From positions 62,001-126,000 of the forward strand of contig NZ_JAESDH010000013.1 in the NCBI RefSeq assembly GCF_019249295.1: 64,000 nucleotides of DNA. Direction: 5' to 3'. The notes under the pieces were generated by a model. That model was not told the origin of the DNA. It saw only the letters and a program-made list of their open reading frames with translations, and did not search any database. Made by a program: the position numbers and the translations under genes. The stretch's first letter is position 1, and each line of letters opens with the position of its first letter. The stretch comes from Alteromonas antoniana. Its GTDB lineage: Bacteria; Pseudomonadota; Gammaproteobacteria; Enterobacterales; Alteromonadaceae. Of this stretch, positions 1 to 9,215 are shown piece by piece.

Positions 1-1
1 G

Positions 2-628
2 ATGAGCTACGCGTGGAACTCGGCTTACGCGTCGCTGCTTGCCGCCGTCGTCGCCGTGATATGCGCTATTCCCGTGGCCCATGCCGCGCTGGCCGGGAAA
101 GCCGGCCGGCTGATGGAGCGGATAACCTACTTTGGTTTTGGTGTTCCCGGTATCGTTATGGGCACAGCGCTGGTATATCTGGGCCTGCAACTGCCGTTTT
201 TGTATCAAACGCTGGCTTTGCTGGTGGTGGCTTACGTGCTGCGTTTTATTCCGCTGGCGGTCGGCAGCGTCAGAACGACCGCTGAAAACCTTGATGCCAG
301 TCTGGTAAAAGCGGCACGTGTTTTGGGCGCCAGCCCGCGCGAAGCCTTTGTGCGCATTACCCTGCCACTGACATTACGTGGTATGGTGGCAGGGGCCGCG
401 CTGGTATTTCTTGAGGCGATGCGCGAGCTGCCCGCAACACTTATGTTAGGCCCCACCGGTTTTGAAACCCTGGCCACCTATTTGTGGCGGGTGTATGAGG
501 CCGGCTACTTTGGTCGTGCTGCTGTGCCGGGCTTATTTTTAGTATTATTATCCGGGCTGGGTCTTATTCTGATGCTCTCAGGAGAGCGTAAGGCCGAATT
601 CACAATTTCTGAGGATAGTCGTCGTTAA
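2..628 (+). CDS. ABC transporter permease, ferric-iron/FbpB type (C-terminal part, truncated by window start)
   Basis: Membrane permease of a binding-protein-dependent ABC importer. About 208 residues are visible and the reading frame enters from the left edge, so the first visible Met is probably internal. Five or so hydrophobic segments surround the cytoplasmic EAA loop, visible around residues 115-140 (EAFVRITLPL), which docks on the ATPase. The sequence resembles the second half of the fused two-module permeases of the iron(III)/thiamin family. The stop codon overlaps the start of the ATPase gene by one base (TAATG), so the two are translationally coupled. A substrate-binding protein gene would be expected upstream, outside the window. 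Iron as the substrate is inferred from family resemblance, not shown. Confidence 0.85.
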   Translation: MSYAWNSAYASLLAAVVAVICAIPVAHAALAGKAGRLMERITYFGFGVPGIVMGTALVYLGLQLPFLYQTLALLVVAYVLRFIPLAVGSVRTTAENLDASLVKAARVLGASPREAFVRITLPLTLRGMVAGAALVFLEAMRELPATLMLGPTGFETLATYLWRVYEAGYFGRAAVPGLFLVLLSGLGLILMLSGERKAEFTISEDSRR

Positions 629-1665
629 TGCTGAAAGTCAGTGAATTATCTGTAAATTACGGTGCGACACGGGTCGTAGATAAACTGGATCTGGAATTAG
701 GACACGATGAGATCCTGATGCTTGTCGGGCCGACCGGCTGCGGTAAAACCACCATTTTGCAGGCGTTGGCCGGGCTTATTCCTATTTCTGAAGGCCGTAT
801 CGAACTTGGCAAATGGACATCAACTCCGAAGAAGCTGGTGCCACCCGAGAAGCGTAACGTCGGCATGGTGTTTCAGGACTTTGCATTATTTCCCCATCTG
901 ACGGTAGAACAAAACGTGTGCTTTCGTTTAAAAGACACGTCACTGGCCGATCACTGGCTGAAACTACTGGGGATGGAAACCTTCAGAAACGCCAAGCCTT
1001 CACAGCTCTCCGGCGGTCAGAAGCAGCGTGTTGCTCTGGCGCGAACGCTGGCTCATGATCCTGCATTTGTGCTGCTGGACGAACCTTTGTCAAACCTTGA
1101 TGCCGCCTTAAAGGACAGCCTGCGCTGGGAAATCCGCAGTGCGCTTAAAGCCGCTGGCGTGCCTGCCATCTGGGTAACTCACGATCAGGATGAAGCATTG
1201 TCAGTGGGCGATCGTGTGGGAATTTTGAATAAAGGCAAGCTTGAGCAGATTGATACCCCTGAAGCCTGTTACGCTGAGCCGTCGAGCCGCTTTGTTGCCC
1301 GCTTCCTCGGAGAAGCCAGCTTCCTGCCGGGCAATCTTGAGGGGACAAATGTGGTTACCGAAATCGGAAATGTACCCGGTACTTCGATTAACGGTGCCTG
1401 CGGGCAGGTTGATATTTTGGTTCGCCCGGATGATTTGTCGCTATCTGCTCAGGCAGACGATAACAACTGCGTAATTGACTGGGTACGTTACGAAGGCGAA
1501 AGCCGCCTGTACGCTGCCACGTTGAAAAACGGGGTGCAGCTGAAAATTCGGGAAAGCCATGAAAATGCGCTTGCGCCTGGCAGCCACGCTCATGTGGTTT
1601 TAACCACCACCCATCCGCTTGCTGCATTTTGTGCGGAACCAGTAGCGCCCTCGTCAGAAATATAA
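628..1665 (+). CDS. ABC transporter ATP-binding protein, FbpC/PotA type
   Basis: ATPase subunit that energises the adjacent permease. Walker A is GPTGCGKT (about residues 34-41), the Q-loop lies in VFQDFALFPH (about 80-90), the ABC signature is LSGGQKQR (about 127-134), Walker B is FVLLDEP (about 147-153) and the switch His is in WVTHDQDEA. Residues after about 240 form a TOBE-like C-terminal regulatory region, usual for the CUT1/Fbp/Pot class. The length of 345 residues matches ferric-iron and molybdate/spermidine importer ATPases. The substrate cannot be fixed without the binding protein; iron is the most likely. Confidence 0.88.
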   Translation: MLKVSELSVNYGATRVVDKLDLELGHDEILMLVGPTGCGKTTILQALAGLIPISEGRIELGKWTSTPKKLVPPEKRNVGMVFQDFALFPHLTVEQNVCFRLKDTSLADHWLKLLGMETFRNAKPSQLSGGQKQRVALARTLAHDPAFVLLDEPLSNLDAALKDSLRWEIRSALKAAGVPAIWVTHDQDEALSVGDRVGILNKGKLEQIDTPEACYAEPSSRFVARFLGEASFLPGNLEGTNVVTEIGNVPGTSINGACGQVDILVRPDDLSLSAQADDNNCVIDWVRYEGESRLYAATLKNGVQLKIRESHENALAPGSHAHVVLTTTHPLAAFCAEPVAPSSEI

Positions 1666-1810
1666 GCGTCACCGGATAAGCTGACTCGCTGGCATTCCCT
1701 GCATAGTGGGTAGAGATGTCAGGGATTTTGGCGAGGGGGATAGCCATCCCCTGCTTCCCTTTGGGCATCAACATAGCCTGCTTTATTTTGTGTGGTACTG
1801 TCTTAGAGAG

Positions 1811-2341
1811 TCAGCCTGCTTCCGCGTAAGCATCGCGGATCAACGATTTCACTTCTTCATTTACCTGCTCTGCAGAAGTCAGCTCGAGCCTGTGTGTGCA
1901 CATGGTGCCGAAGGGCCCTGAATCCAGCAGTATGCCCTCTGGGGTCCGGCTATCGAACTTCAGTCCTACATCCATACGGGTTTTGGTAGCGGGTTTGATA
2001 AGCGCAAACTGGCGTTTTCGCTTTATACTTACTGCGGCTTTTTTCGGGATCACTTCGACATCGCTGCCTAAGGTTTGGCAGTAAGACACCAGCACGTCAT
2101 AAACCGGTTTTAAGTCAGGTTTTTTCGCATACTGAGCGGCAATCAGATCTTCTGAATCAGAAGAGGCGGCATCGGCCTCGCGGTATTTCAGGCTGATAAA
2201 GTTGGCGTACCCATGGGTCAGGCCATGCTCTTGCTTAAGCCAGGCCACAATCTGACCATGCTTTTCCAGATTGGTCGATGACAACAGCTTTTTCCATCCG
2301 GCAAGGGTTTTACCGGTTTTCTCTTCAAGATTCGCTTCCAT
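1811..2341 (-). CDS. DUF4287/DUF5655-type protein
   Basis: Soluble 176-residue protein. The N-terminal 60 residues (KTGKTLAGWKKLL, then KHGQIVAWLKQEHGLTHGYA) match the DUF4287 pattern, and the remainder (FALIKPATKTRMDVGLKF) looks like the DUF5655 domain commonly attached to it. No catalytic residues, signal peptide or membrane segment can be seen. The role is unknown; members are small cytoplasmic proteins of many bacteria. It stands alone, convergent with the ABC ATPase gene across a 145-bp gap that includes a short GC-rich hairpin (GGGGAT/ATCCCC at about 1736-1751). Confidence 0.75.
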   Translation of the reverse strand: MEANLEEKTGKTLAGWKKLLSSTNLEKHGQIVAWLKQEHGLTHGYANFISLKYREADAASSDSEDLIAAQYAKKPDLKPVYDVLVSYCQTLGSDVEVIPKKAAVSIKRKRQFALIKPATKTRMDVGLKFDSRTPEGILLDSGPFGTMCTHRLELTSAEQVNEEVKSLIRDAYAEAG

Positions 2342-2851
2342 AAGATGGCCCGTGCTAGTTCAGATTAAAATGTGCAGTGAGCTTTGATTTAATGATTCTA
2401 GGCCGTAATACCAGGTGTGGCAAAATGTCCTTACGTGAATAGATTTTTGATGTGTGCCAGGGCGATAGCGTGGAGCGCAGCGACAATATTGAAAAACAAT
2501 ACGGCGTTGGCAATACAATGCCAGCGGTTTATCTGATTTTATTGAATAGCGCCTGACCTGTGCAAAGAGGTTGAAGATACGGGGCTGGAGTAAACCAGGC
2601 CGGTTGTGCATGGGGTTTGCTAAAGCTATGTTGTGCCGCGCCGCTCGCCATTCATGTCGTTGCCATACTCTGTTCACCGAACCTTGCTTAACATGCGCGA
2701 AGATTGCACTACATTCACAAAGCCGGGGTCAACCGGCACTGGCTACGCAATAAACCAGCGCCAGGTTTACCGGCAATAGAAACAACAGGTTGTGTGGTAA
2801 CAAACATTGACCAAAGACAGAGTGAGTAGCCCACTCACTCTGCATTACAGG
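2342..2851. other. 510-bp stretch without a confident gene
   Basis: Lies between the DUF4287-type gene and hemY. A 105-codon minus-strand frame (2360-2677) exists but has no good ribosome-binding site, is rich in Arg, His, Tyr and Cys, and has no recognisable domain, so it is not called as a gene. A short imperfect hairpin (CGTTGGCA, six-base loop, TGCCAGCG) sits at 2505-2526. The hemY terminator hairpin is at the right-hand end. It could be a decayed gene, a repeat-family member or a non-coding RNA region. Confidence 0.5.
2818..2842 (-). terminator. terminator hairpin after hemY
   Basis: A perfect 10-bp inverted repeat (CAGAGTGAGT, loop of five bases, ACTCACTCTG) starts 10 bases beyond the hemY stop codon. 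On the minus strand it is followed by TCTTTGG, a weak U-tract. It probably ends the hemCDXY transcript. Confidence 0.6.
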
Positions 2852-4024
2852 TTATTGCAAGTCCATGCCCTGCTTATAAAACATCAGCGCCTGAGCACTG
2901 TCCTGACGACGCTCACTTAATTCTGAGAGCAGCATCAGGTCGGTCTTGTCCTCAGAAAGCTTCACGGACTTCAGTAACGCTTTTTCTGCAAGCACGTCAT
3001 CACCGGCATGAAATGCCACATGCCCTAGCGTGGAATACAGGGCGGCGTTCTTTTCATCGCGCTTGATCCAGCCTTCCAGCGCTTTTATCAGCGGTGTCGG
3101 ATTCGCCAGGTTCAATTGCTTCATCAGCGGAATAAACAGGGGTTCGACTTCGCGTTTTTGCCAGTCGAGCAAACGTTGCTGTGCATCGCTGTGCATTCCC
3201 TGGTCAATCAGTTGTTGAATGTAGGCTGCCTGATACGCGGTATCGTGGCGCAGTTTGCGCGGCAGGGTTTCCCAGTGCTGTTTAAGCGCGTTCGCACCTT
3301 GTTTGCTGGCAATTTCGGCAAATTTGCCTTTGGCGATGCGTTGTGACCAGCGTACATAATCTTCTTTATCGAGCAGCTTTTTCCAGTTGCCGAGATTGTT
3401 CTGAAGCTCTTGCCAGTGACCCTGACGGGCAAGGCATTCTGCTTTTAACTTCACAACCTGCCGGTGTTCTGCCGCTTTTTCGTCTACGCTGTTTAACCGT
3501 TTAAGCGCGTCCTGATAGTTGCCTTCTTCCATATCCAGACGAGACTGCACGATAATCGCGGCGATACGGGAATTAGGATAATCTTCAGCCTGCTCCAGCA
3601 GATAACGAACGCGGTCTTTTTCATCAAGCGCACGCGCCACCTGTGCGGCAGCAAGGTAATTCACGCCGTCAAAGTCACCTTCGGTGGTTTGTTTGAATGC
3701 TTTTTTTGCTTCTGCCAGCTCACCTTCTACCAGCGCCTGCAGGCCGCGATAAAAAGCTTTTCTGCGACGGCGTTCCCCCAGGCTGCCAAACCAGCGGTGT
3801 GAGCCTTTAAACAGGCTCATCACCCAGAAGAACAGCTTTTTGATGATCCACCAACCAACAAAAGCGACTATGACAGAAATCACCAGACTGATTACCGTCA
3901 TCTCAATGGCAGTATCACCAATAGCAATCAGTACGTAACCTTTCTCGCCAATCAGCATTGGCGCTATAACCAGTGCCGCTACCAAAGTGGCAACGGCCGC
4001 CAGGGCAATGAATAGCCATCTCAT
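2852..4024 (-). CDS. hemY: HemY, haem-operon membrane TPR protein
   Basis: Inner-membrane protein of 390 residues, last gene of the haem operon. Two N-terminal membrane segments (about residues 4-25 and 40-62) make up the HemY_N region. They are followed by a basic cytoplasmic stretch and a long helical TPR-like region (for example LAAAQVARALDEKDRVRYLL and ALYSTLGHVAFHAGDDVLAE). This is the gammaproteobacterial HemY, not the protoporphyrinogen oxidase of the same name in Gram-positives. It overlaps hemX by 4 bp (ATGA), implying translational coupling. It is thought to support haem pathway assembly; no enzymatic motif is seen. Confidence 0.93.
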   Translation of the reverse strand: MRWLFIALAAVATLVAALVIAPMLIGEKGYVLIAIGDTAIEMTVISLVISVIVAFVGWWIIKKLFFWVMSLFKGSHRWFGSLGERRRRKAFYRGLQALVEGELAEAKKAFKQTTEGDFDGVNYLAAAQVARALDEKDRVRYLLEQAEDYPNSRIAAIIVQSRLDMEEGNYQDALKRLNSVDEKAAEHRQVVKLKAECLARQGHWQELQNNLGNWKKLLDKEDYVRWSQRIAKGKFAEIASKQGANALKQHWETLPRKLRHDTAYQAAYIQQLIDQGMHSDAQQRLLDWQKREVEPLFIPLMKQLNLANPTPLIKALEGWIKRDEKNAALYSTLGHVAFHAGDDVLAEKALLKSVKLSEDKTDLMLLSELSERRQDSAQALMFYKQGMDLQ

Positions 4025-5208
4025 AAGGCACTGGCTCCTTGCCCGAAGACCTGTTTAACGCGCTGTTCAAGCAGGCTTTCCAATGGCTTTTGTGAGGCAA
4101 GCTCAGTCGGAATGTCACGGCTGATATCAGTATCAACCAGGTTTTGAAGGGCGTTAATGAAGCCTGCCACCTGAGAGGTTTCAATATCAAACTTCTCTAT
4201 CAATATTGTCTGGGCATTTTGTAACGACTGGCTATACAGTGCCTGATTAGCATTAAGAGCGGCAGACTGTGCGTTCATTAACTGAAACCGCAGCTGTTCT
4301 TTTACCAGCCAGCGGGCCTGCTGGTCCATGACCGGTTCGATAGGACCGTTGAGATCTTTCACGCTGATAAAGTCATCCACCAGTGAGCGCCACACGGCTT
4401 TCAGGTTGTCCAGCCAGTCAGCGGTCGACTCGGAAACGTCGTTGCTGGTGGTGTCACCCGCCATGGCAGGCTTTTCGAATGTGTCTAACGGCAGGCCTTT
4501 TACCTGATTCAGCATACCGGAAAGCGCCAGTGCCACAGAGGTATGGGAAACCGGGTTCAGCTGCTGCAACATCTGGATATCTTCAGCCAGTTTGGCACGC
4601 ACTGGCAGTACTGAGGGATCTGAAAGTGATTTCAGTCGTTTATCCGCATTTACCAGCAACATAATGGCAGTGCGGATATCCTGCTCAAGCCACAACTTAC
4701 GGCCCGCCATACGCACCAGGTAATCCGCTTCAGCAATCAGCCAGTCTGCAGGACGTCGCCCTTCCAGATTTTCCAGTTGCTGTTGCACCGATTCTGATTG
4801 TTGAACCAGTTGCTCGTTGGTAGACAGCAGGTTATTGATTTTCTGGTCCTGATCGCTGCGCTCGCGTTTCAGCGAGGCAATCTCGCCTTTAAGTTCACGT
4901 AATTCGCCAGATAAAGAGGACACTTCCTGCTGCTGAGTGCGCTGGGCATCTACCAGGCTTTGGGTGTTATCCGTGCGCTGGGTCCAGTACCAATAGGCGC
5001 CAGCAAAAAGTGCGATAACAGCAAGCAGAAGCACGATGACAAAAAACCAGAGCGCGCCGGTTTTTGCGCCGGATTTCACGGGTGTACTGCCGGATTTCTC
5101 GGTGTGCGTTTCTGATGTCACGGCAGGCTCTGGCTCAGGCATATTGTCCTGCGTGTCTGCCGGAGGCAACGCCTCATTTGGTGTGTCCTTATCTTCGTTG
5201 CTGCTCAT
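4021..5208 (-). CDS. hemX: HemX, haem-operon membrane protein (DUF513 type)
   Basis: 395 residues. An acidic, Pro/Thr-rich cytoplasmic N-terminus (about 1-45) precedes one membrane segment (about 50-72), a coiled coil rich in Gln, Glu and Ser (about 78-150) and a helical periplasmic domain with the conserved core around PADWLIAEADYLVRMAGRKL. Older databases call it uroporphyrin-III C-methyltransferase, but no SAM-binding motif is visible, so that name should not be taken literally. Together with HemY it is probably a scaffold for haem enzymes. The gap to hemD is only 3 bp. Confidence 0.92.
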   Translation of the reverse strand: MSSNEDKDTPNEALPPADTQDNMPEPEPAVTSETHTEKSGSTPVKSGAKTGALWFFVIVLLLAVIALFAGAYWYWTQRTDNTQSLVDAQRTQQQEVSSLSGELRELKGEIASLKRERSDQDQKINNLLSTNEQLVQQSESVQQQLENLEGRRPADWLIAEADYLVRMAGRKLWLEQDIRTAIMLLVNADKRLKSLSDPSVLPVRAKLAEDIQMLQQLNPVSHTSVALALSGMLNQVKGLPLDTFEKPAMAGDTTSNDVSESTADWLDNLKAVWRSLVDDFISVKDLNGPIEPVMDQQARWLVKEQLRFQLMNAQSAALNANQALYSQSLQNAQTILIEKFDIETSQVAGFINALQNLVDTDISRDIPTELASQKPLESLLEQRVKQVFGQGASAL

Positions 5209-5211
5209 TTT

Positions 5212-5928
5212 TTACTCCCAAAAATCCTTCACCCACTGTATCAACGCGCTGTCACTGGCACCAGTGCAGACTGACACGTTCGTGGCTCCCCAGCGTTTTA
5301 TTGCATCCGCCACGCGATCACTCACGGTTAACCATGGCAATGCTGATACCTGTGGCTGCGGTGACAACGCCCAAAGCTGCTGCGCCATGGTTTCGCTGGT
5401 GGCAATGATGCCTTTTACGTGTTGCCACTCCCAATGGTTCGTTTGTGCAGGTACCGGAAGCGGAACGCGGCGATAAACGCAGTATGCGGTTACTGCGATC
5501 CCCCGGCGGGACAATTCATCTGCAATCGCGGTCCGACCACCTTCTCCCTTAATCATAATCACTTGGCGGCAATTTTCACGACTTAATTCATCAAGACGTA
5601 AAATACCTTCTGAGGTAAAGGTGTCAGGCACCACTACATTGTCACTGAATTGCGCGAGGCCAGAGCATGTGCTGCTGCCTACCGCGATGAATTGTAGTTG
5701 CGCAGTGAGCTTGGCCGGAATGCCGGTCAGTGCATCAACGGCAAAAGGGCTGGTGACGATATACCGGTCAGCCTTGCGACCCTGTTGCAGATGGTCGGTT
5801 AGCGCACGGATTGCCGCCTGTTCCATCGCAATGTCGCTGGTTGCCAATACCGTGACATTAAGTCCGGCAGCGCTGAACGCTGCTTTCGTACTCTCCAGTT
5901 TAGGCCTGGGCCGCGTGATCAGATACAT
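5212..5928 (-). CDS. hemD: Uroporphyrinogen-III synthase
   Basis: Converts hydroxymethylbilane to uroporphyrinogen III, closing the tetrapyrrole ring with inversion of ring D. 238 residues, normal length. The two alternating alpha/beta lobes typical of HemD are seen, with the start MYLITRPRP and the conserved region DRYIVTSPFAVDALTG near residue 60. The family has weak conservation, so the assignment also leans on its place directly after hemC (6-bp gap) and before hemX. Cytoplasmic. Confidence 0.92.
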   Translation of the reverse strand: MYLITRPRPKLESTKAAFSAAGLNVTVLATSDIAMEQAAIRALTDHLQQGRKADRYIVTSPFAVDALTGIPAKLTAQLQFIAVGSSTCSGLAQFSDNVVVPDTFTSEGILRLDELSRENCRQVIMIKGEGGRTAIADELSRRGIAVTAYCVYRRVPLPVPAQTNHWEWQHVKGIIATSETMAQQLWALSPQPQVSALPWLTVSDRVADAIKRWGATNVSVCTGASDSALIQWVKDFWE

Positions 5929-5934
5929 AACAGG

Positions 5935-6870
5935 TTAATCGTAAAGTGCCTTTAGAATTTCGCCTGCCCCTTGCGCTAATAATGCCTCGGCGACTTCGGT
6001 GCCCAGCTCAGCGGCGCGCTGACGATCGCCGGTAGCAGAGGCGTACAGTAACGTTGAGCCGTCCGGTTGCCCCACCATGCCGGTAATTGTCAGCTCGTTG
6101 TCATCGAGCGTCGCAAAGCTGCCGATAGGTACCTGGCACCCGCCTTCCAGACGCGTATTCATCGCCCGTTCTGCGGTGACCCGGGTATGGGTATCCTCGT
6201 GATCCAGTGCCTGCAGCAATTCAATCAACTCGGCGTCGTCGTTGCGACACTCAATGCCTACTGCGCCCTGCCCCACAGCAGGTAAGGATACGTCAGCATC
6301 AAGCTGTGCGCGGATGCGATCGGCCATATCCAGTCTAATCAGACCGGCAGCCGCCAGGATAATCGCGTCGTAATCGCCATTATCCAGCTTCGCTAAACGC
6401 GTATTGACGTTGCCGCGCAAATCGCGGATTTGCAGGTCTGGACGGTATTTGCGGATCTGGCACTGGCGGCGCAGGCTGGAGGTTCCAACCACAGCGCCCT
6501 GCGGCAGCGCCTCAATGTTTTCATAGGTGTTTGACACAAACGCATCAAACGGATTTTCGCGCACGCAAATTGCGTGAAGTCCGAATTCCTCGGGAAATTC
6601 CACCGGCACGTCTTTCATAGAATGAACGGCGATATCCGCCCTGCCTTCCAGCATGGCAATTTCCAACTCTTTTATGAACAGCCCTTTGCCGCCGATTTTC
6701 GCCAGTGGCGTATCTAAGATCTTGTCGCCCTGAGTACTCATCGGAAGGAGCTCTACAGACAAGTGGGGATGATGCTTAAGCAACTCGGCTTTTACATACT
6801 CAGCCTGCCACATGGCTAAAGCACTTTTGCGGGTAGCGATGCGGATCGTGCGTGGGGTCGTTGCGGTCAT
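5935..6870 (-). CDS. hemC: Porphobilinogen deaminase (hydroxymethylbilane synthase)
   Basis: Polymerises four porphobilinogens to hydroxymethylbilane. 311 residues. The N-terminal [13 protein letters not shown], the substrate-binding HSMKDVP, the arginine-rich [10 protein letters not shown], and the cofactor-attachment Cys in [12 protein letters not shown] (about residue 246) are all present, so it should be active. First gene of the minus-strand hemC-hemD-hemX-hemY operon; its promoter must lie in the 163-bp gap at 6871-7033. Confidence 0.97.
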   Translation of the reverse strand: MTATTPRTIRIATRKSALAMWQAEYVKAELLKHHPHLSVELLPMSTQGDKILDTPLAKIGGKGLFIKELEIAMLEGRADIAVHSMKDVPVEFPEEFGLHAICVRENPFDAFVSNTYENIEALPQGAVVGTSSLRRQCQIRKYRPDLQIRDLRGNVNTRLAKLDNGDYDAIILAAAGLIRLDMADRIRAQLDADVSLPAVGQGAVGIECRNDDAELIELLQALDHEDTHTRVTAERAMNTRLEGGCQVPIGSFATLDDNELTITGMVGQPDGSTLLYASATGDRQRAAELGTEVAEALLAQGAGEILKALYD

Positions 6871-7033
6871 AACTGTCCTGCATAATGGATTGGTGGTCTA
6901 TCGCGCCATTCTAACGAAATCAGACGGTTGGCGCACCGATATCGTATTGAACTGCATCAACGAAACCGATAATCGTGCTCCGGCGATTACCAAGACAAGT
7001 GGCAGGGGTATCTCTTTGTGCGTGATCCTGTGA

Positions 7034-7471
7034 TCACACGGGCTCTTTTATCGAAACCTGACCGAGTTTGAAAAGCATGCGCTTTAAGGTGGCTTTTTCC
7101 TGCTCTGAAAAGTCAGACAACAGTGTACGTGCAAGTTCGAAACGGTGCGCAGTGACGTCGTCAATCAACAACTTCCCCTTAGCTGTCAGCGCAACAGGTT
7201 TAGAACGCTGGTCGTTATCAGCGTGGACACGCTTTACCAGCTTTTTGTCTATTAGCCGGTTAATACAGGTTGTCAGCGCACCTGAGGTAATTCGCACTTC
7301 CTCAAGCAGCAGTCCGGGCGTAGCAATGTGTGGCACTTCCTGACGTCTTGCGCAGGCCAGTACATCGTGTTCCGATTGTCCCAAACCAAATTGTTTAAGG
7401 GCCGCTACGCCGATAGCATCAAAATTGGACGCCACACCGATCAGGCCCCCCAGCAACGTGGCATCGGCCAC
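7034..7471 (-). CDS. MarR-family transcriptional regulator (start uncertain)
   Basis: Winged-helix regulator of the MarR type. The recognition region is LLLEEVRITSGALTTCINRLIDKKLV and the wing is RVHADNDQRSKPVALTAKG. The annotated GTG at 7471 gives 145 residues but removes the first dimerisation helix. The same frame stays open upstream to about 7610 and encodes a MarR-like segment (NKLNQVPHLLARAEKQW, then SDIHPDLP), yet no ATG, GTG or TTG occurs there in frame. A run of seven A (minus strand; 7561-7567) sits in that region, so a frameshift or an unusual start is possible. Adjacent to a divergently unrelated serine hydrolase gene also on the minus strand; its target is unknown. Confidence 0.8.
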   Translation of the reverse strand: MADATLLGGLIGVASNFDAIGVAALKQFGLGQSEHDVLACARRQEVPHIATPGLLLEEVRITSGALTTCINRLIDKKLVKRVHADNDQRSKPVALTAKGKLLIDDVTAHRFELARTLLSDFSEQEKATLKRMLFKLGQVSIKEPV

Positions 7472-7648
7472 GGGGAGATCCGGGTGAATGTCTGACCATT
7501 GTTTTTCTGCCCGGGCCAGTAAGTGAGGAACCTGATTAAGCTTGTTGATAGCGTATTCCGTTTTTTTGCAGTGTCTGTTTTGTGAGTATAAGCAATCCTT
7601 TGCTGTGGCGATATCCCCGGACTACGGACGATGGTACCTCTCCCACAA

Positions 7649-9001
7649 TTATCGCTTTTTCCCCTCAAGCACATTGCCGTTTATCGCTATACGCATTGTA
7701 TTGTCGGTAAAGGTAATCTGGATCTCCTCCGTGTAGGTGAGTCCCAGTATGCCGCTGTCTTTTTGTGCCAGAAGTTCATCGTTCATAAATAGCTTGCCTT
7801 CAAACGCCTGCAGCGTAATGACCGGATCGTCCATGCCCAGATGCACACGAACGGCTTCGGCATCAAAGTCATAGTCTCCTGTCTGATTTGTATAATCCTG
7901 CGGACGGGCCAGCGCTTTGCTGTCTGGTGGCGTTACCGTCTGACCCAGAGACAGCATGTAAAGATCGCCCAGCATCTTAAGCACAGGGGTATTTCCCCAA
8001 TTAGATGTAATGGCAATAAAGCGCGCAGAGTCAGCAGACTGAATCATGACGCTTTTCGTACCATAGCCACTGCCGGCGGCGAAATACAGCGTGTCGTCAC
8101 CGGCTTGTTTGATACTCCAGGCATAGCCTTCATGATCATTATTTCCGGATTGCACGTGAGGTGTGAAAAGTAACGCGGTAAACGCTTCAGGAAGCAGTTT
8201 ATTGGTTTTCAGGGCGGTTACGTAGCGATGTAAATCAGACGGCGTTGAATAAAGCCCGCCACCGGCGTTGTCGCCCCAGTGCTTGCTGCGCTGCGCCGAC
8301 TCGATGCCGTGTCGGGTGAACCGATAGGGTTCCGCCTGATTCATCACGATGTTCCGCGACTGATACACGCCGGTATTCCTAAGGCCTAAAGGCGCAATGA
8401 TGCGCGAGGTAATGACATTGGCATAGGTGTCCTGCGTGACATTCTCAATGATTGCGCCCAGCAGCGTGATACCGGCATTGGAATATTCGTATTTCTCACC
8501 CGGGCTGAAAAGCAAAGGCAAGCTATTAATATAACGGGTGATTTGCTGTTTGAACGTAAGCGCTTCGTGTGCCTGTACGCCCGACTCACGTGGCAGGCCG
8601 GAAGTGTGGGACAGCAAATGGTGCACGGTGATCTCGTCTTTCCAGCTTGCGGTCAGCGACGGGAGATATCGCCCCACAGTGGCTTTTAAATCAATAGCCC
8701 CTTCTTCGGCCAGCATCAGCAAGACGGTAGCAGTAAAGGTTTTAGATATGGAGTTGACGGAATTTCGGGTTTCAACCGTGTTGGGAATTTGGAAACTGCG
8801 ATTGGCAAGACCGTAGCTTTTCTCAAAGCCTGCACCATTGCTATCAACCACTTTCACCGTGCCGCTAAAACCATGGATATCATGATAAGCCTGAATCAGG
8901 TTATCGTATTGCGTGGCTGAGCTGTTGTCTGCCGCAAAGCCGTAAAAGCAAACGCCGCAGATTAGCAGCGTAAATAGCCGTGTTACTGAGAAATATCTCA
9001 T
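7649..9001 (-). CDS. Secreted serine hydrolase, beta-lactamase/class C fold
   Basis: About 450 residues from the Met at 9001, chosen because it follows AGGAATACGGT and begins a clean signal peptide (RLFTLLICGVCFYGFA). The frame is open to 9091 but that extension looks untranslated. The penicillin-binding-like active site is present: SISK (SxxK; Ser nucleophile) near residue 78, YSN near residue 165, and HLLSHTSGLP near residue 120. Such proteins are esterases, D-peptidases or beta-lactamase homologues. A C-terminal beta-rich domain of about 100 residues follows. The substrate is unknown; resistance to beta-lactams is not implied. Probably periplasmic. Confidence 0.87.
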   Translation of the reverse strand: MRYFSVTRLFTLLICGVCFYGFAADNSSATQYDNLIQAYHDIHGFSGTVKVVDSNGAGFEKSYGLANRSFQIPNTVETRNSVNSISKTFTATVLLMLAEEGAIDLKATVGRYLPSLTASWKDEITVHHLLSHTSGLPRESGVQAHEALTFKQQITRYINSLPLLFSPGEKYEYSNAGITLLGAIIENVTQDTYANVITSRIIAPLGLRNTGVYQSRNIVMNQAEPYRFTRHGIESAQRSKHWGDNAGGGLYSTPSDLHRYVTALKTNKLLPEAFTALLFTPHVQSGNNDHEGYAWSIKQAGDDTLYFAAGSGYGTKSVMIQSADSARFIAITSNWGNTPVLKMLGDLYMLSLGQTVTPPDSKALARPQDYTNQTGDYDFDAEAVRVHLGMDDPVITLQAFEGKLFMNDELLAQKDSGILGLTYTEEIQITFTDNTMRIAINGNVLEGKKR

Positions 9002-9215
9002 ACCGTATTCCTGTGTTAACAATCGCTTTATGTGTTTATCTTTATGTAAAGATAAATGCTTGTAGAGGTAAATGGAATAGGGGATTTGCAATAAAATATT
9101 TCAGTGTGTAGGAAGCTGCTGGCGTTTTAGAAGTGATGGCGCGGGTGAAGTATTTTGCGAAGTATACAAGGGAAAAAGGTGCCGTAAGAGAGAGCGCTCA
9201 CGGCGGGAGAAGCTG

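Noticed and set aside
7029-7038. CRP-type site TGTGATCACA
   Set aside because: It overlaps the stop codon of the MarR gene and is not upstream of a start in a useful position.
7649-9001. Acquired beta-lactam resistance gene
   Set aside because: The SxxK/YxN fold is shared by many esterases and peptidases; no close similarity to a resistance enzyme can be claimed and base composition matches the neighbours.
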